The notes: generated by a model not told the origin, from the letters alone. Shown: positions 8,311 to 17,248, numbered from the stretch's first letter. The stretch is DNA of 64,000 bases from Paraburkholderia unamae (GCF_003268775.1 NZ_QLSU01000027.1:1-64000); one strand, 5' to 3'. Numbers and translations are program-made.

Positions 8311-9501
8311 ATGCCACGACCACTCGAAGGAATCCGCGTTCTGGAGCTCGGACAGCTCATCGCGGGCCCGTTTGCAGGCCGCATGCTCGCCGAATTCGGC
8401 GCGAGCGTCATCAAGGTGGAGCCGCCGGGCGTGGGCGATCCGCTGCGCAAGTGGCGCCTGCTGCACGACGGCACCTCGGTCTGGTGGGCCGCGCAGTCGC
8501 GCAACAAGGAATCCGTCACGCTCGATCTGCGCACGCCCGAAGGGCAGGACGTGATCCGCCGTCTCGTATCGGAAACGGATGTGCTGATCGAGAATTTCCG
8601 CCCCGGTACGCTCGAAGGCTGGGGCCTCGGCTGGGACGAACTCAGCGCGATCAACCCCGGCCTCATCATGCTGCGCGTCTCGGGCTACGGGCAGTCGGGA
8701 CCGTATCGCGACCGGCCGGGCTTCGGCGTGGTCGCGGAGGCGATGGGCGGCCTGCGCCACCTGAGCGGCGAGCCGGAGCGCACGCCGGTACGCGTGGGCA
8801 TTTCGATTGGCGACTCGCTTTCGGCGCTGCACGGCGTGATTGGCGTGCTGCTGGCGCTGCGCCATCGCGAGCAGCAAGGCGGCAAGGGGCAGGTGGTGGA
8901 TGTCGCGCTCTACGAGTCCGTGTTCAACATGATGGAAAGCCTCCTGCCCGAGTATTCCGTGTTCGGCGCGGTGCGCCAGCCCGCGGGCAGCAGCCTGCCC
9001 GGCATCGCGCCGAGCAACGCCTACCGGTGCAGCGACGGCAAGTACGCGCTGATCGCGGGCAATGGCGACAGCATCTTCCGCCGCCTGATGGAGTTGATCG
9101 GGCGCGCGGACCTGGGCTGCGATCCCGCGCTCGCGCAAAACGACGGGCGGGTCGCGCAGGTGGCGCGCATCGACCTCGCCATCGGCGAATGGACCGCGCG
9201 CCACACGCTCGACGAAGTGCTTGCGGCGCTCAACGAAGCGCGCATTCCGGCGGGGCGCATCTACGATGTGGCGGATATCGCGGCCGATCCGCATTACCAC
9301 GCGCGCGGCATGATCGTGGAAGACAGCTTGCCCGACGGCACGCCGGTGCAGGTGCCCGGCGTGGTGCCGAAACTGTGCGGCACGCCCGGCACGATCGAGC
9401 GCAGCGCACCCACGCTCGGCGAGCATACCGACACGGTGCTGGAATCGATAGGCGTGGACGCCGCAACGCGTGAAGCATGGCGCGCACGCGGCGTGATCTG
9501 A
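8311..9501 (+). CDS. class III CoA-transferase (CaiB/BaiF family)
   Basis: This 396-residue enzyme starts MPRPLEGIRVLELGQ and has the family's catalytic Asp168 in IGDSLSALHG, equivalent to Asp169 of formyl-CoA transferase. These enzymes move CoA from a donor such as succinyl-CoA to a carboxylic acid. An HMG-CoA-lyase-like gene starts at the base after its stop codon, and a VOC protein follows. The operon therefore probably activates a branched 3-hydroxy acid as its CoA ester and then cleaves it. AGGAG about 12 bases upstream supports the start. Confidence 0.87.
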   Translation: MPRPLEGIRVLELGQLIAGPFAGRMLAEFGASVIKVEPPGVGDPLRKWRLLHDGTSVWWAAQSRNKESVTLDLRTPEGQDVIRRLVSETDVLIENFRPGTLEGWGLGWDELSAINPGLIMLRVSGYGQSGPYRDRPGFGVVAEAMGGLRHLSGEPERTPVRVGISIGDSLSALHGVIGVLLALRHREQQGGKGQVVDVALYESVFNMMESLLPEYSVFGAVRQPAGSSLPGIAPSNAYRCSDGKYALIAGNGDSIFRRLMELIGRADLGCDPALAQNDGRVAQVARIDLAIGEWTARHTLDEVLAALNEARIPAGRIYDVADIAADPHYHARGMIVEDSLPDGTPVQVPGVVPKLCGTPGTIERSAPTLGEHTDTVLESIGVDAATREAWRARGVI

Positions 9502-10467
9502 ATGGAGAACGGGAAGATGACGATCGGAAATCAGGAAAACTCGAAGGCGAAGCGCTTGTATCTCAACGAAGTCGCGACGCGCGACGGCTTCCAGAACGAA
9601 GCCGCCTTTATCGACACCGACGACAAGATCGCGCTGATCGACCGCCTGAGCGCATGCGGCTACGCGAAGATCGAGGTGACATCGTTCACGTCGCCCAAGG
9701 CGATTCCCGCGCTGCGCGACGCGGAAGCGGTGATGCACGGCATCGAGCGCGTGCCCGGCGTCGTCTATACGGTACTCGTGCCCAATGTGCGCGGCGCGGA
9801 ACGCGCGCTTTCGTGCAACGTGGACGAAGTGAACCTCGTGATGTCGGTGAGCGAGAGCCACAATCGCGCCAACCTGCGTATGGCGCGCGAGCAGTCGTTC
9901 GCGCAGTTGCGCGACGTGATCGATGCGGTGCGTGGCACGGGCGTGGCGATCAATGTTTCGCTCTCCACAGCAATGGGCTGCCCGATGGAAGGCGACGTGC
10001 CGGTGGAGGACGTGCTTGGCTGGATGCGGCGCTTCGCGGAATTGGGCGTGCAGGGCGTCACGCTGTGCGACACGACCGGCATGGCGCATCCCGCACAGGT
10101 TCGCATGCTGAGCGAGAGGGCGGCGCAGGCGTTCGGCGCGCTCGAACTCACGCTGCATTTCCACAATACGCGCGGCATGGCGCTCGCGAACACGCTCGCG
10201 GCGCTCGATGCGGGTATCGTGCGCTTCGACGCCTCGCTCGGCGGCCTGGGCGGCTGCCCCTATGCGCCGGGTGCCACGGGCAACGTGTGCACCGAGGAGC
10301 TCGTGCACATGCTCGAACTGGACGGCTACGATACGGGCGTCAATCTCGCCGCCGTGCTCGACGCCGCGACACTGCTGCCGGGCTTGATCGGCCACGATGT
10401 GCCCAGCCAGATTCTCAAGGCCGGCCGCCGCCTGGACCTGCATCCGGTTCCCGAACAAGCGCGATAA
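9502..10467 (+). CDS. hydroxymethylglutaryl-CoA lyase-like enzyme
   Basis: The 321-residue TIM-barrel protein has the lyase residues: Arg27-Asp28 in EVATRDGFQNE, the metal-binding His219 and His221 in LHFHNTRGM, and the signature Cys252 in LGGCPYAPG. HMG-CoA lyases split 3-hydroxy-3-methylglutaryl-CoA into acetoacetate and acetyl-CoA. Pairing with a CoA-transferase suggests the free acid is activated first, so meglutol, citramalate-like or related 3-hydroxy acids are all possible substrates. The start may be ATG 9502, directly after the previous stop, or ATG 9517, which has GGAG upstream. Confidence 0.85.
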   Translation: MENGKMTIGNQENSKAKRLYLNEVATRDGFQNEAAFIDTDDKIALIDRLSACGYAKIEVTSFTSPKAIPALRDAEAVMHGIERVPGVVYTVLVPNVRGAERALSCNVDEVNLVMSVSESHNRANLRMAREQSFAQLRDVIDAVRGTGVAINVSLSTAMGCPMEGDVPVEDVLGWMRRFAELGVQGVTLCDTTGMAHPAQVRMLSERAAQAFGALELTLHFHNTRGMALANTLAALDAGIVRFDASLGGLGGCPYAPGATGNVCTEELVHMLELDGYDTGVNLAAVLDAATLLPGLIGHDVPSQILKAGRRLDLHPVPEQAR

Positions 10468-10519
10468 AGAACGCAAAACCCGCCCGGACAACGGGCGCAC
10501 TCATGACAAGGAGCGAAGC

Positions 10520-10903
10520 ATGGCTTTGATCGATCACCTCGACCATCTGGTGCTGACCTGCGTGGACCCCGAGGCGACGAAGCACTTCTACACGGAAGTG
10601 TTGCAGATGCAACTAGAGACCTTCGGCGCGGGGCGCCTCGCGTTTCGCTTCGGCAACCAGAAGATCAACCTGCATGTGCGCGGCGCGGAGTTCGAGCCGA
10701 AGGCGCACGTGCCGGTGCCGGGCGCGCTCGACCTGTGCTTCATCGCGGCGGTGCCGCTCGACGCCGTGATCGCGCATCTCGCGCAGCAGAACTGGCCGAT
10801 CGTCGAAGGGCCGGTTGAGCGCACGGGCGCAACGCAGAAGATACGCTCGGTGTACGTGCGTGACCCGGATCTCAACCTCATCGAGATTTCCGAGCTGATC
10901 TAG
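10520..10903 (+). CDS. VOC (glyoxalase/dioxygenase fold) family protein
   Basis: This 127-residue single-domain protein begins MALIDHLDHLVLTCVDPEAT and ends YVRDPDLNLIEISELI, the paired beta-alpha-beta-beta-beta pattern of the vicinal oxygen chelate fold. Candidate metal ligands are His9, a central His and the Glu in LIEIS. AAGGAG at 10508-10513 sets the start. It is the last gene after the CoA-transferase and lyase, so an isomerase, epimerase or dioxygenase step on their substrate is plausible but unproven. Confidence 0.8.
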   Translation: MALIDHLDHLVLTCVDPEATKHFYTEVLQMQLETFGAGRLAFRFGNQKINLHVRGAEFEPKAHVPVPGALDLCFIAAVPLDAVIAHLAQQNWPIVEGPVERTGATQKIRSVYVRDPDLNLIEISELI

Positions 10904-10981
10904 GTTCGGTCACAGCGGTTTCGCCGTCGAACCGGGGGGCGCCGGTACGGCGGTGAACCAACCGGCCACGCTGGCCGGCAC

Positions 10982-11007
10982 GCGGACGTGCATTGCAGCA
11001 CGTCCGC
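10982..11007 (+). terminator. intrinsic terminator of the CoA-transferase operon
   Basis: GCGGACGTGC and GCACGTCCGC form a perfect 10-bp stem with loop ATTGCA, followed by the short pyrimidine run TTCTTC. It lies 79 bases after the VOC stop codon and before the next LysR gene. Confidence 0.65.
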
Positions 11008-11092
11008 TTCTTCATGCCCCGCGCACTTCCCCCACGGCCTGCGATGCCGCACAATCGGTTCTCGCACCGGCTTCGCATCTCGCCCATCCATC

Positions 11093-11998
11093 ATGGTCAA
11101 TCCCCTTCATTTCGATTTGCAGTCGCTGCGAGTCTTTCTGCTCGTCGCCGAGCACGGCAGCCTCACCAAGGCGGCCGAACACGGGCAACTCACGCTTCCG
11201 GCGGTCAGCAAGCGCATTGCCGAACTGGAAAGCGTGACCGACTGCGCCTTGTTCATCCGTCGCGCGCGCGGCGTGGATCTCACCCCGGCGGGGCACGCGC
11301 TGCTCGAACACGCCACGCGCGTGGTCGATCAGGTGAACCGCATGGCGACAGAGATGAGCGACTACGCCGCCGGTGTGCGCGGCCACGTGCGCATGTGGGC
11401 CAACACCTCGGCAATCGTGCAGTTCCTGCCCGTCGATCTCGCGCGCTTTCTCAACGAGCATCCGGGCATCAAGGTGAGCCTCGAAGAACGCTTGAGCCAC
11501 GAGATCGTCGAGGCGCTCGGCGCGGGCAAGGCCGATCTCGGCGTGTTCGCCGACAACGTGCCCGCGCCCGGCATCGAGCGGCGGCTCTATCGTCGCGATG
11601 AACTCGTGCTGCTCGTGCCGCGCGGTCATCGCTTCGCGCAACTCGACATCATCCGGTTCGCGGATACGCTCGACGAAGACTACGTGGGCTTGAGCGACGG
11701 CAGTTCGCTGCTCGCGCGCATGACCGACGCGGCGTTTGCCATCGAACGCTCGCTCAAGCTGCGCATTCAGGCCTCGAACTTCGACGGCGTGTTCCGCATG
11801 ATCGAAGCGGGGCTCGGCATTGGCGTGCTGCCGCGCGACGCGGTGAGCGACGAGCGCGGCAAGGCGGGCGTCGTCAAGGTGAAGCTCGCGGACGCGTGGG
11901 CGACGCGCACGCTCTGGGTGGGCATGAAGGCGGACAGTGCGCCAAGCTCGGATATCGTGAGCCTGTTCGATTACATGTCGGCGCGCGCGAACCCATAA
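11093..11998 (+). CDS. LysR-type transcriptional regulator
   Basis: The 301-residue protein starts MVNPLHFDLQSLRVFLLVAE and has the LysR helix-turn-helix (LTKAAEHGQLTLPAVSKRIAE) and an effector domain. The ATG at 11093 gives the standard length; no clear SD precedes it. It lies downstream of, and on the same strand as, the CoA-transferase operon, and converges on an MFS gene. It may regulate either neighbour. The effector is unknown. Confidence 0.88.
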   Translation: MVNPLHFDLQSLRVFLLVAEHGSLTKAAEHGQLTLPAVSKRIAELESVTDCALFIRRARGVDLTPAGHALLEHATRVVDQVNRMATEMSDYAAGVRGHVRMWANTSAIVQFLPVDLARFLNEHPGIKVSLEERLSHEIVEALGAGKADLGVFADNVPAPGIERRLYRRDELVLLVPRGHRFAQLDIIRFADTLDEDYVGLSDGSSLLARMTDAAFAIERSLKLRIQASNFDGVFRMIEAGLGIGVLPRDAVSDERGKAGVVKVKLADAWATRTLWVGMKADSAPSSDIVSLFDYMSARANP

Positions 11999-12003
11999 AC
12001 AAA

Positions 12004-12036
12004 GGGGCGGCGGCCGCATATCGCGGCCGCTGCCCC
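12004..12036. terminator. terminator between convergent LysR and MFS genes
   Basis: A 14-bp stem (GGGGCGGCGGCCGC with GCGGCCGCTGCCCC, one G-U pair) has loop ATATC. Read leftwards, the hairpin is followed by TTTGTTT, so it best terminates the minus-strand MFS gene. Confidence 0.7.
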
Positions 12037-12061
12037 GGCAGTCAACACGTGGCGCGACGCA

Positions 12062-13501
12062 TCAGACCGGATTGATTTCGTCCTGGCTGCGCCGCGTGGT
12101 GAGCGGCCCGAGCGCGCGCAAGGTCACGGCGACGATGGCGAGCGCGCCCGAAATCACCCCGAACATCGCGAGCGGGCCGTGCTGGGTGAGCACCGGCAGG
12201 AGCACGAAAGGCAGCGCGCTACTGACGATGCGAGACAGCGAATAGGTGCTGCCGATTGCCGTGGAACGCACGCTGGCCGGGAAGATTTCCGCCTGATAGA
12301 CATGATAAGCATTGCTGAAGACATTCGAGGCGCAGGTGGTGAGCACGCCAAAGCCGACGATCAGCGCGGCCTGATTCGAATATGCGAAGCCCAGGCCGAA
12401 AATCGCGATCGAGACCAGCGAGGCGATCACGAGCGTGCGGCGCTCGATCCAGTTGAGGAGCGGAATCGAGAGCAGCGAGCCGATCGGATAGCCGAGGAAC
12501 GAGAGCGCGACGAAGAGCGTGCTGCCCGTCACGTCGATGCCGCGGCTTTTCACGACCACGCCTGCGAGCGTGCCGAAGCCGTAGTAGCCGAAGCCCTGGA
12601 ACAGGTGGAAGACGACCAGCATGAGATAACGCTTGTCATAGGGCGCACGGCGCAGCAGGGCGATGCGATCGACCAGGCGCAGTGGGCGCTGGGGCTCGCG
12701 GGGCTCGGCGAAACGCTGCGGCATGTGGGCGCCCGCGCTCTGAGCGAAGCGGCTCAGCGAGGCATAGGCCTCTTCGGCGCGGCCTTGCGCGAGCAGCCAG
12801 CGCGGGCTCTCGGGCAGGCGATGCTGAACGGCCAGCACGAACACCGCGCCAAGGCTGCCGATGGCGAGAATGATGCGCCATCCCGCAATGCCGCCCAGGT
12901 GCAGCGGATTGAGCCACACCGCGAGAAAGCCGACGAGCGGCACCGCGACATACGAGGTGGTGTAAGCCCATGCGGCGAGTCGCCCGCGCCGGTCTTTCGG
13001 CAGGATTTCCGAAAGGAAACTGTCGGCCACGGGGTAGATCGCGCCAACGCCCACGCCGGTGAGAAAGCGGCAGATCACGAGCATGGTGGCGTTCACCGAG
13101 AACGCCGCGAGCAGCGAGAACGCGCTATACCAGACGAGTGTGAGCAGGAAGGCGCGCCGCCGCCCGATGCGGTCGGCGAGACTGCCGAGGAAGAGCGAAC
13201 CGAAGAACATGCCGACGAAAGCCGACGCGAGCAGGAGCTTGAACGCGAGGCTGTGCGCGTCGAGCCCGTATTCGTTTTGCAGGGCGGCGCCTATCGAGCT
13301 GACGAGGAAGATCTCGTACATGTCGAAGAAGAGGCCGATGCCGACGACCCACACCACGAACCGGTGCAACGCGCCCACGGGCATGTCGTCCATGAAGTTG
13401 CCGAGGGTGACGTCGTGCGGGTTTCGGTGCGCGGCGTCGGCGGCCCGCTGGCGCGCGGCCTCGTCCGGCGTGCCGCCGAGGTCCAGGGATTGCGTGTTCA
13501 T
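12062..13501 (-). CDS. MFS transporter, sugar-porter-like
   Basis: This 479-residue protein has a hydrophilic N terminus of about 45 residues and then about 12 membrane helices. It shows GSLADRIGRRR after helix 2 and PESPRWLL in the central loop, both typical of the sugar porter group, which also carries organic acids and nicotinate. GGAGAC six bases upstream of ATG 13501 sets the start. A LysR gene lies upstream on the same strand, and a perfect inverted repeat sits just before the SD. The substrate is unknown. Confidence 0.83.
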   Translation of the reverse strand: MNTQSLDLGGTPDEAARQRAADAAHRNPHDVTLGNFMDDMPVGALHRFVVWVVGIGLFFDMYEIFLVSSIGAALQNEYGLDAHSLAFKLLLASAFVGMFFGSLFLGSLADRIGRRRAFLLTLVWYSAFSLLAAFSVNATMLVICRFLTGVGVGAIYPVADSFLSEILPKDRRGRLAAWAYTTSYVAVPLVGFLAVWLNPLHLGGIAGWRIILAIGSLGAVFVLAVQHRLPESPRWLLAQGRAEEAYASLSRFAQSAGAHMPQRFAEPREPQRPLRLVDRIALLRRAPYDKRYLMLVVFHLFQGFGYYGFGTLAGVVVKSRGIDVTGSTLFVALSFLGYPIGSLLSIPLLNWIERRTLVIASLVSIAIFGLGFAYSNQAALIVGFGVLTTCASNVFSNAYHVYQAEIFPASVRSTAIGSTYSLSRIVSSALPFVLLPVLTQHGPLAMFGVISGALAIVAVTLRALGPLTTRRSQDEINPV

Positions 13502-13517
13502 GCTGTCTCCAGTCTCC

Positions 13518-13533
13518 CATACCCTTGGGTATG
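13518..13533. promoter_or_regulatory. inverted repeat just upstream of the MFS gene
   Basis: CATACCC and GGGTATG are perfect 7-bp arms separated by TT, 17 to 32 bases before the MFS start codon and directly beside its SD. It is a candidate operator, or a leader hairpin if it is transcribed. Confidence 0.4.
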
Positions 13534-13737
13534 TTCTGTGTGCCGCGCGATGGGTCGCGCTTCGGATGCGCCCCGCGCCGGGCAGGCGGACGGGGCGTGA
13601 TGGCAAGTGTGGGAGATTTTCGCCAGCGCGAAAATTGAGCAAGCTTCAAGCGTGCTTTCCTGAAGGGAAAGGCTTGATTCGGGTGCAGCCGCGGGTGTGT
13701 GTGGGTGTGAGTCGATGTGCGTGGAAGATCACGGGTA

Positions 13738-14655
13738 TCAGTTGCCGCCCGCAGTGTGCAGCGCAAGGCTCGACTGCAACAGCGTCTGCCGGAAATGTCC
13801 CACCAGCGGCCTCAGGTTGACCCGGTGCCACGCGGCCCATAGCGGCGTGCGATAGCTGAACCACGAGAGCTCGTGCAGCACCACGCCGGCCGGCGCCTGG
13901 CGTCGCAGGCTTTGCTGGACCATGGTGAGCCCGAGGCCCGCCGCGACGAGCCCCAGGGCCGCGAGCGGCTCGGTCGCCTCCATCGCGATATCGGGCGTGA
14001 AGCCGGCCTTCGCGCAGGCCGCGATGAAATTGTCGTGGCGCAGGACACCTTCTTCGTGCATCACCGCAATCCACTTCTGCGCCGCCAGGTCTTCGGGCGT
14101 GAAGTGCTGCGCGTGGGCGAGCGGATGGTCCTCGGGAATCGCGAGCAGCATGGGATCGTCGAGCACCAGCGCGGCTTCGAGTTCCGGATCGTCGGCCTGC
14201 GGCGGCTCGCAAACGAGCGCGATGTCGAGGCTGCGCTGGCGCAGGCCCGTCAGCTGGTCCGTGGACCCGTGGCTGTAGAGCGCGATGTGCACATCGGGCT
14301 TTTCGGCGCGCAGTTGGCGCAGCGCGCCGGGCAGCACGCCGGAGTGCATCGCGTTCTCCAGATAGCCGATGCACAGCCCGCCTTCGTCGCCGCGGCCCAG
14401 ACGCCGCGCAAGCGATTCCAGGCGCTTCGCGTGCGTGAGAAACGCCTGCGTTTCCGCGAGAAACGTGCGCCCGTCCCTTGTCAGACGAATACGCTGCTGC
14501 GAACGCTCGAACAGCGTCAGCCCGAGGCTTTCCTCGAGTTGGGCGATCTGGCGGCTCAGCGGCGACTGTGAAATATGAAGCCGTTCGGCGGCCCGGCCGA
14601 CATGTTCTTCTTCGGCGACGGCCACGAAATAGTGCAACTGGCGGATGTCGAGCAT
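13738..14655 (-). CDS. LysR-type transcriptional regulator (divergent from aldo/keto reductase)
   Basis: The 305-residue protein starts MLDIRQLHYFVAVAEEEHVG, with the LysR helix-turn-helix SQSPLSRQIAQLEESLGLTL and an effector domain. ATG 14655 is preferred over an in-frame GTG at 14685, which would add ten residues inside the operator region. It is divergent from the aldo/keto reductase gene at 14756, and a repeated motif lies between them. It probably regulates that operon. It also lies upstream of the MFS gene at 12062 on the same strand. Confidence 0.9.
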   Translation of the reverse strand: MLDIRQLHYFVAVAEEEHVGRAAERLHISQSPLSRQIAQLEESLGLTLFERSQQRIRLTRDGRTFLAETQAFLTHAKRLESLARRLGRGDEGGLCIGYLENAMHSGVLPGALRQLRAEKPDVHIALYSHGSTDQLTGLRQRSLDIALVCEPPQADDPELEAALVLDDPMLLAIPEDHPLAHAQHFTPEDLAAQKWIAVMHEEGVLRHDNFIAACAKAGFTPDIAMEATEPLAALGLVAAGLGLTMVQQSLRRQAPAGVVLHELSWFSYRTPLWAAWHRVNLRPLVGHFRQTLLQSSLALHTAGGN

Positions 14656-14669
14656 ATAAGACCTATCGG

Positions 14670-14710
14670 GACTCAAGTTTGTCACATTATGTCTTGGACA
14701 GACTTAAGTT
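14670..14710. promoter_or_regulatory. direct repeat in the LysR/aldo-keto reductase divergent region
   Basis: GACTCAAGTT (14670-14679) recurs as GACTTAAGTT (14701-14710), nine of ten bases equal and exactly 31 bases apart, close to three DNA turns. Between them are TGTC and GACA in inverted orientation. This suits a LysR tetramer bound on one DNA face. Confidence 0.45.
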
Positions 14711-14755
14711 GCCACCCTAGACTTTCGCTACCGACTCAACCAAAGGAGCAAGTCG

Positions 14756-15775
14756 ATGAGTATCAAGGATAAATTGCCCGCTGGCACTCAGCTGGGTTTT
14801 GGCGCCGCGCCGCTTGGCAACATGTTCCGTAACATCCCCGAAGCCGAAGCGCTGGCGACCGTGAAGGCTGCGTGGGACCAGGGTGTGCGTTATTTCGATA
14901 CGGCCCCGTTGTACGGCGCCGGTCTGTCCGAAATGCGTCTTGGCGAAGCACTCGCCGACTATCGGCGCGATGAATACGTGCTGAGCACGAAAGTGGGCCG
15001 CGTGATTCTCGATGAAATCGAGGACGCCGGCGCACGTGACCTGGGCGAAAAAGGCGGCGTGTTCGCATTTGGTCGTCCTAATAAAATTATCAACGACTAT
15101 TCGGCCGACGCGACGCTGCGTTCGATCGAGGACAGCCTCAAGCGCCTGAAGATGGACCGCCTCGATATCGTCTGGGTGCACGATGTCGCTCAGGACTTCT
15201 ACGGAGACGAGTGGCTTTCCGTGTTCGAAACGGCGCGCAAGGGTGCGTTCCGTGTGCTCGACCGCTTGCGCGACGAAGGCGTCATCAAGGCGTGGGGCCT
15301 GGGCGTGAACCGCGTCGAGCCGTGCGAACTGCTGCTCGATCTCTCGGAAACGAAGCCGGACGGCTTCCTGCTCGCAGGCCGCTATTCGCTGCTCGATCAC
15401 GAGCGCGCATTGCAGCGCCTGATGCCTGCCGCCGCCGCGAAAAACGTGGAGATCGTCGCCGGCGGTCCGTACAGCTCGGGCGTGCTCGCGGGCGGTGCGA
15501 ACTTCGAATACCAGAAGGCGTCGCCCGAAATTCTCGCGAAGGTCGAGCGCATCAAGGCCGTTGCCGCGCGACACAACGTGAGCGTGAAGGCTGCCGCGTT
15601 GCAGTTCGTGCTCGCCAACCCGGTGGTGGCCGCGGTGATCCCCGGTGCGAGCAAGCCGGAGCGCATTGCCGAAGACCACGCCGCCGTCAAGGAAGCGATT
15701 CCGGCGGACTTCTGGCGCGAGCTGCGCGAGCAGGGCCTCGTGGCCCCGAACGCACCGCTGCCGGCCAACGCATAA
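14756..15775 (+). CDS. aldo/keto reductase, aldose 1-dehydrogenase-like
   Basis: The 339-residue TIM-barrel protein has the AKR catalytic residues Asp48 (FDTAPLYG), Tyr53, Lys79 (STKVGR) and a His in WVHDV. The early motif LGFGAAPLGNMF and the overall pattern fit the D-threo-aldose (L-fucose/galactose) 1-dehydrogenase group, which oxidises sugars to lactones; pyridoxal 4-dehydrogenase is a close relative. AAGGAG lies eight bases before the ATG. It is followed ten bases later by an SRPBCC gene and is divergent from a LysR. Confidence 0.83.
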   Translation: MSIKDKLPAGTQLGFGAAPLGNMFRNIPEAEALATVKAAWDQGVRYFDTAPLYGAGLSEMRLGEALADYRRDEYVLSTKVGRVILDEIEDAGARDLGEKGGVFAFGRPNKIINDYSADATLRSIEDSLKRLKMDRLDIVWVHDVAQDFYGDEWLSVFETARKGAFRVLDRLRDEGVIKAWGLGVNRVEPCELLLDLSETKPDGFLLAGRYSLLDHERALQRLMPAAAAKNVEIVAGGPYSSGVLAGGANFEYQKASPEILAKVERIKAVAARHNVSVKAAALQFVLANPVVAAVIPGASKPERIAEDHAAVKEAIPADFWRELREQGLVAPNAPLPANA

Positions 15776-15785
15776 GGAGATCGAG

Positions 15786-16214
15786 ATGGCTCAGGCCAAT
15801 GCATCCATTCGCATTCCCGTTTCGCCCGACGTGGTGTGGGGGCTGATCGGCGGCTTCAACTCGCTGCCGGACTGGCTACCCTATATTCCGTCGAGCGAAT
15901 TGAGTGAAGGCGGCCGTGTGCGGCGTCTCGCCAATCCGGGCGGCGACGTGATCGTCGAGCGTCTGGAAGCGTTCGATCACCGTGCGCGCAGCTATACCTA
16001 CTCGATCCTCGAAGCGCCGTTTCCCGTGACCGGCTATCGCTCTACGTTGCAAGTGCGCGAGATCGAGGGGGGCAGGGCAGCGCAGGTTGACTGGAGCGGC
16101 GAATTCACGCCGCAGGGCGTGAGCGACGAGGAAGCATCGCGCCTATTCGAAGGCATCTATCGGGACGGCTTGCAGGCTCTGGCCGCCTCGTTTGCCGACA
16201 AGGGCCGCGCCTGA
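15786..16214 (+). CDS. SRPBCC (polyketide cyclase/dehydrase-like) family protein
   Basis: This 142-residue protein begins MAQANASIRIPVSPDVVWGL and continues with GGFNSLPDWLPYI, the usual start of the START/Bet v1-like helix-grip fold. Such proteins bind hydrophobic ligands in a deep cavity, and some act as cyclases or dehydratases. AAGGAG precedes the ATG, and the gene lies ten bases after the aldo/keto reductase, so the two are almost certainly cotranscribed. The ligand is unknown. Confidence 0.82.
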   Translation: MAQANASIRIPVSPDVVWGLIGGFNSLPDWLPYIPSSELSEGGRVRRLANPGGDVIVERLEAFDHRARSYTYSILEAPFPVTGYRSTLQVREIEGGRAAQVDWSGEFTPQGVSDEEASRLFEGIYRDGLQALAASFADKGRA

Positions 16215-16227
16215 GCCGGGATGCGTT

Positions 16228-16266
16228 CGAGCCCGGCCGGCGGCGGTCATGCGTCAGCCGGGCTCG
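16228..16266. terminator. bidirectional hairpin between convergent genes
   Basis: CGAGCCCGGC and GCCGGGCTCG are perfect 10-bp arms around a 19-base loop, between the convergent SRPBCC and LysR genes. There is no clear U-tract. Confidence 0.45.
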
Positions 16267-16273
16267 CGCAAGT

Positions 16274-17209
16274 TCAGTTCCGGGCTTCCTCTTCGCGGGT
16301 CAATTCCTCGATCAACTGTCTCGCACCGGGCGAGAGTTGCGAACCTTTTCGCGTGACCAGTTCATAGGGCTCGCTGCGCGAACCCAGGTGCAGCGGCAGG
16401 ATGCACGTCATCTCGTGACGCGCGAAAAACTGCGCCACGTCGATCGAGACAAGCGCGACGAACGACGGATTGCCTTGCAGCAGCGCGAGCGTGGCGAACG
16501 CGGAGGTGGTTTCGAGCAGGTGCATGGGAAAGCGGATTTCGGCTTCACGGAACTCGCGTTCCAGCAATAGCCGCATGGGCATGTTCGCCCGATACACCAC
16601 CCAGCGGTATTCCGCCAGGTCCTGGAGCGTGACGCGCTTCGCGCGACGCAGTGGATGGTGCACGTTGGCGACGACGGCGAGCGTTTCTTCCTGAAGCTTT
16701 GCGGACTCGTAATGCTGCGGCGTTTGACTGACCGTCGTGCGGCAGATCGCGAGATCGAGCCTGCCTTCGTCGATCTGGCTGAGCAGCGCCGTACTCGTGT
16801 CCTCGACGATTTCCACCGAGATTTCCGGGTTCCGGACGATCAGCGAGCTGATCGCGTCGGTCAGGAGCGGCACCGCTCCCATGATGACCCCGACGGCCAC
16901 ACGTCCCCCCTGGCCGCGCATGATCCCGACCATCTCCTCGCGCAGATGCGACAGATCCGTGTGGATCAGCCGCGCGTAGCGGATCACGCAGCGGCCAGCT
17001 TCATTGGGCTCGAGCCCACGGTTGGTGCGATTGAACAGGGAGGTGCCAAACGTCGTTTCGATTTCCTGCAAGGCCTTGCTTGCGCCGGGCTGCGTGAGCG
17101 CGACCTGCTGCGCGGCCTTGAGCAGCGAGCCGTGATCGCCGAGGGCGATCAACAGGCGCAGTTGCTTCAGGTGCAGGCGGGAGATGATGGAATTGAGCGG
17201 GGGTGTCAT
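16274..17209 (-). CDS. LysR-type transcriptional regulator (divergent from iron alcohol dehydrogenase)
   Basis: The 311-residue protein starts MTPPLNSIISRLHLKQLRLL and has a LysR helix-turn-helix (LLKAAQQVALTQPGASKALQ) plus effector domain. The pattern resembles the GbpR/CbhR-like subgroup. It is divergent from the operon that begins with the iron alcohol dehydrogenase at 17357 and is its likely regulator. The effector is probably the pathway substrate or an intermediate. Confidence 0.88.
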   Translation of the reverse strand: MTPPLNSIISRLHLKQLRLLIALGDHGSLLKAAQQVALTQPGASKALQEIETTFGTSLFNRTNRGLEPNEAGRCVIRYARLIHTDLSHLREEMVGIMRGQGGRVAVGVIMGAVPLLTDAISSLIVRNPEISVEIVEDTSTALLSQIDEGRLDLAICRTTVSQTPQHYESAKLQEETLAVVANVHHPLRRAKRVTLQDLAEYRWVVYRANMPMRLLLEREFREAEIRFPMHLLETTSAFATLALLQGNPSFVALVSIDVAQFFARHEMTCILPLHLGSRSEPYELVTRKGSQLSPGARQLIEELTREEEARN

Positions 17210-17248
17210 GGGGTTGAGGGAAAGTTATATCTGTATCAAATGTTCTCA

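Noticed and set aside
13690..13725. GT-rich run suggestive of a simple repeat
   Set aside because: It is short and imperfect (GTGTGTGTGGGTGTGAG) and has no repeat unit worth calling a microsatellite.
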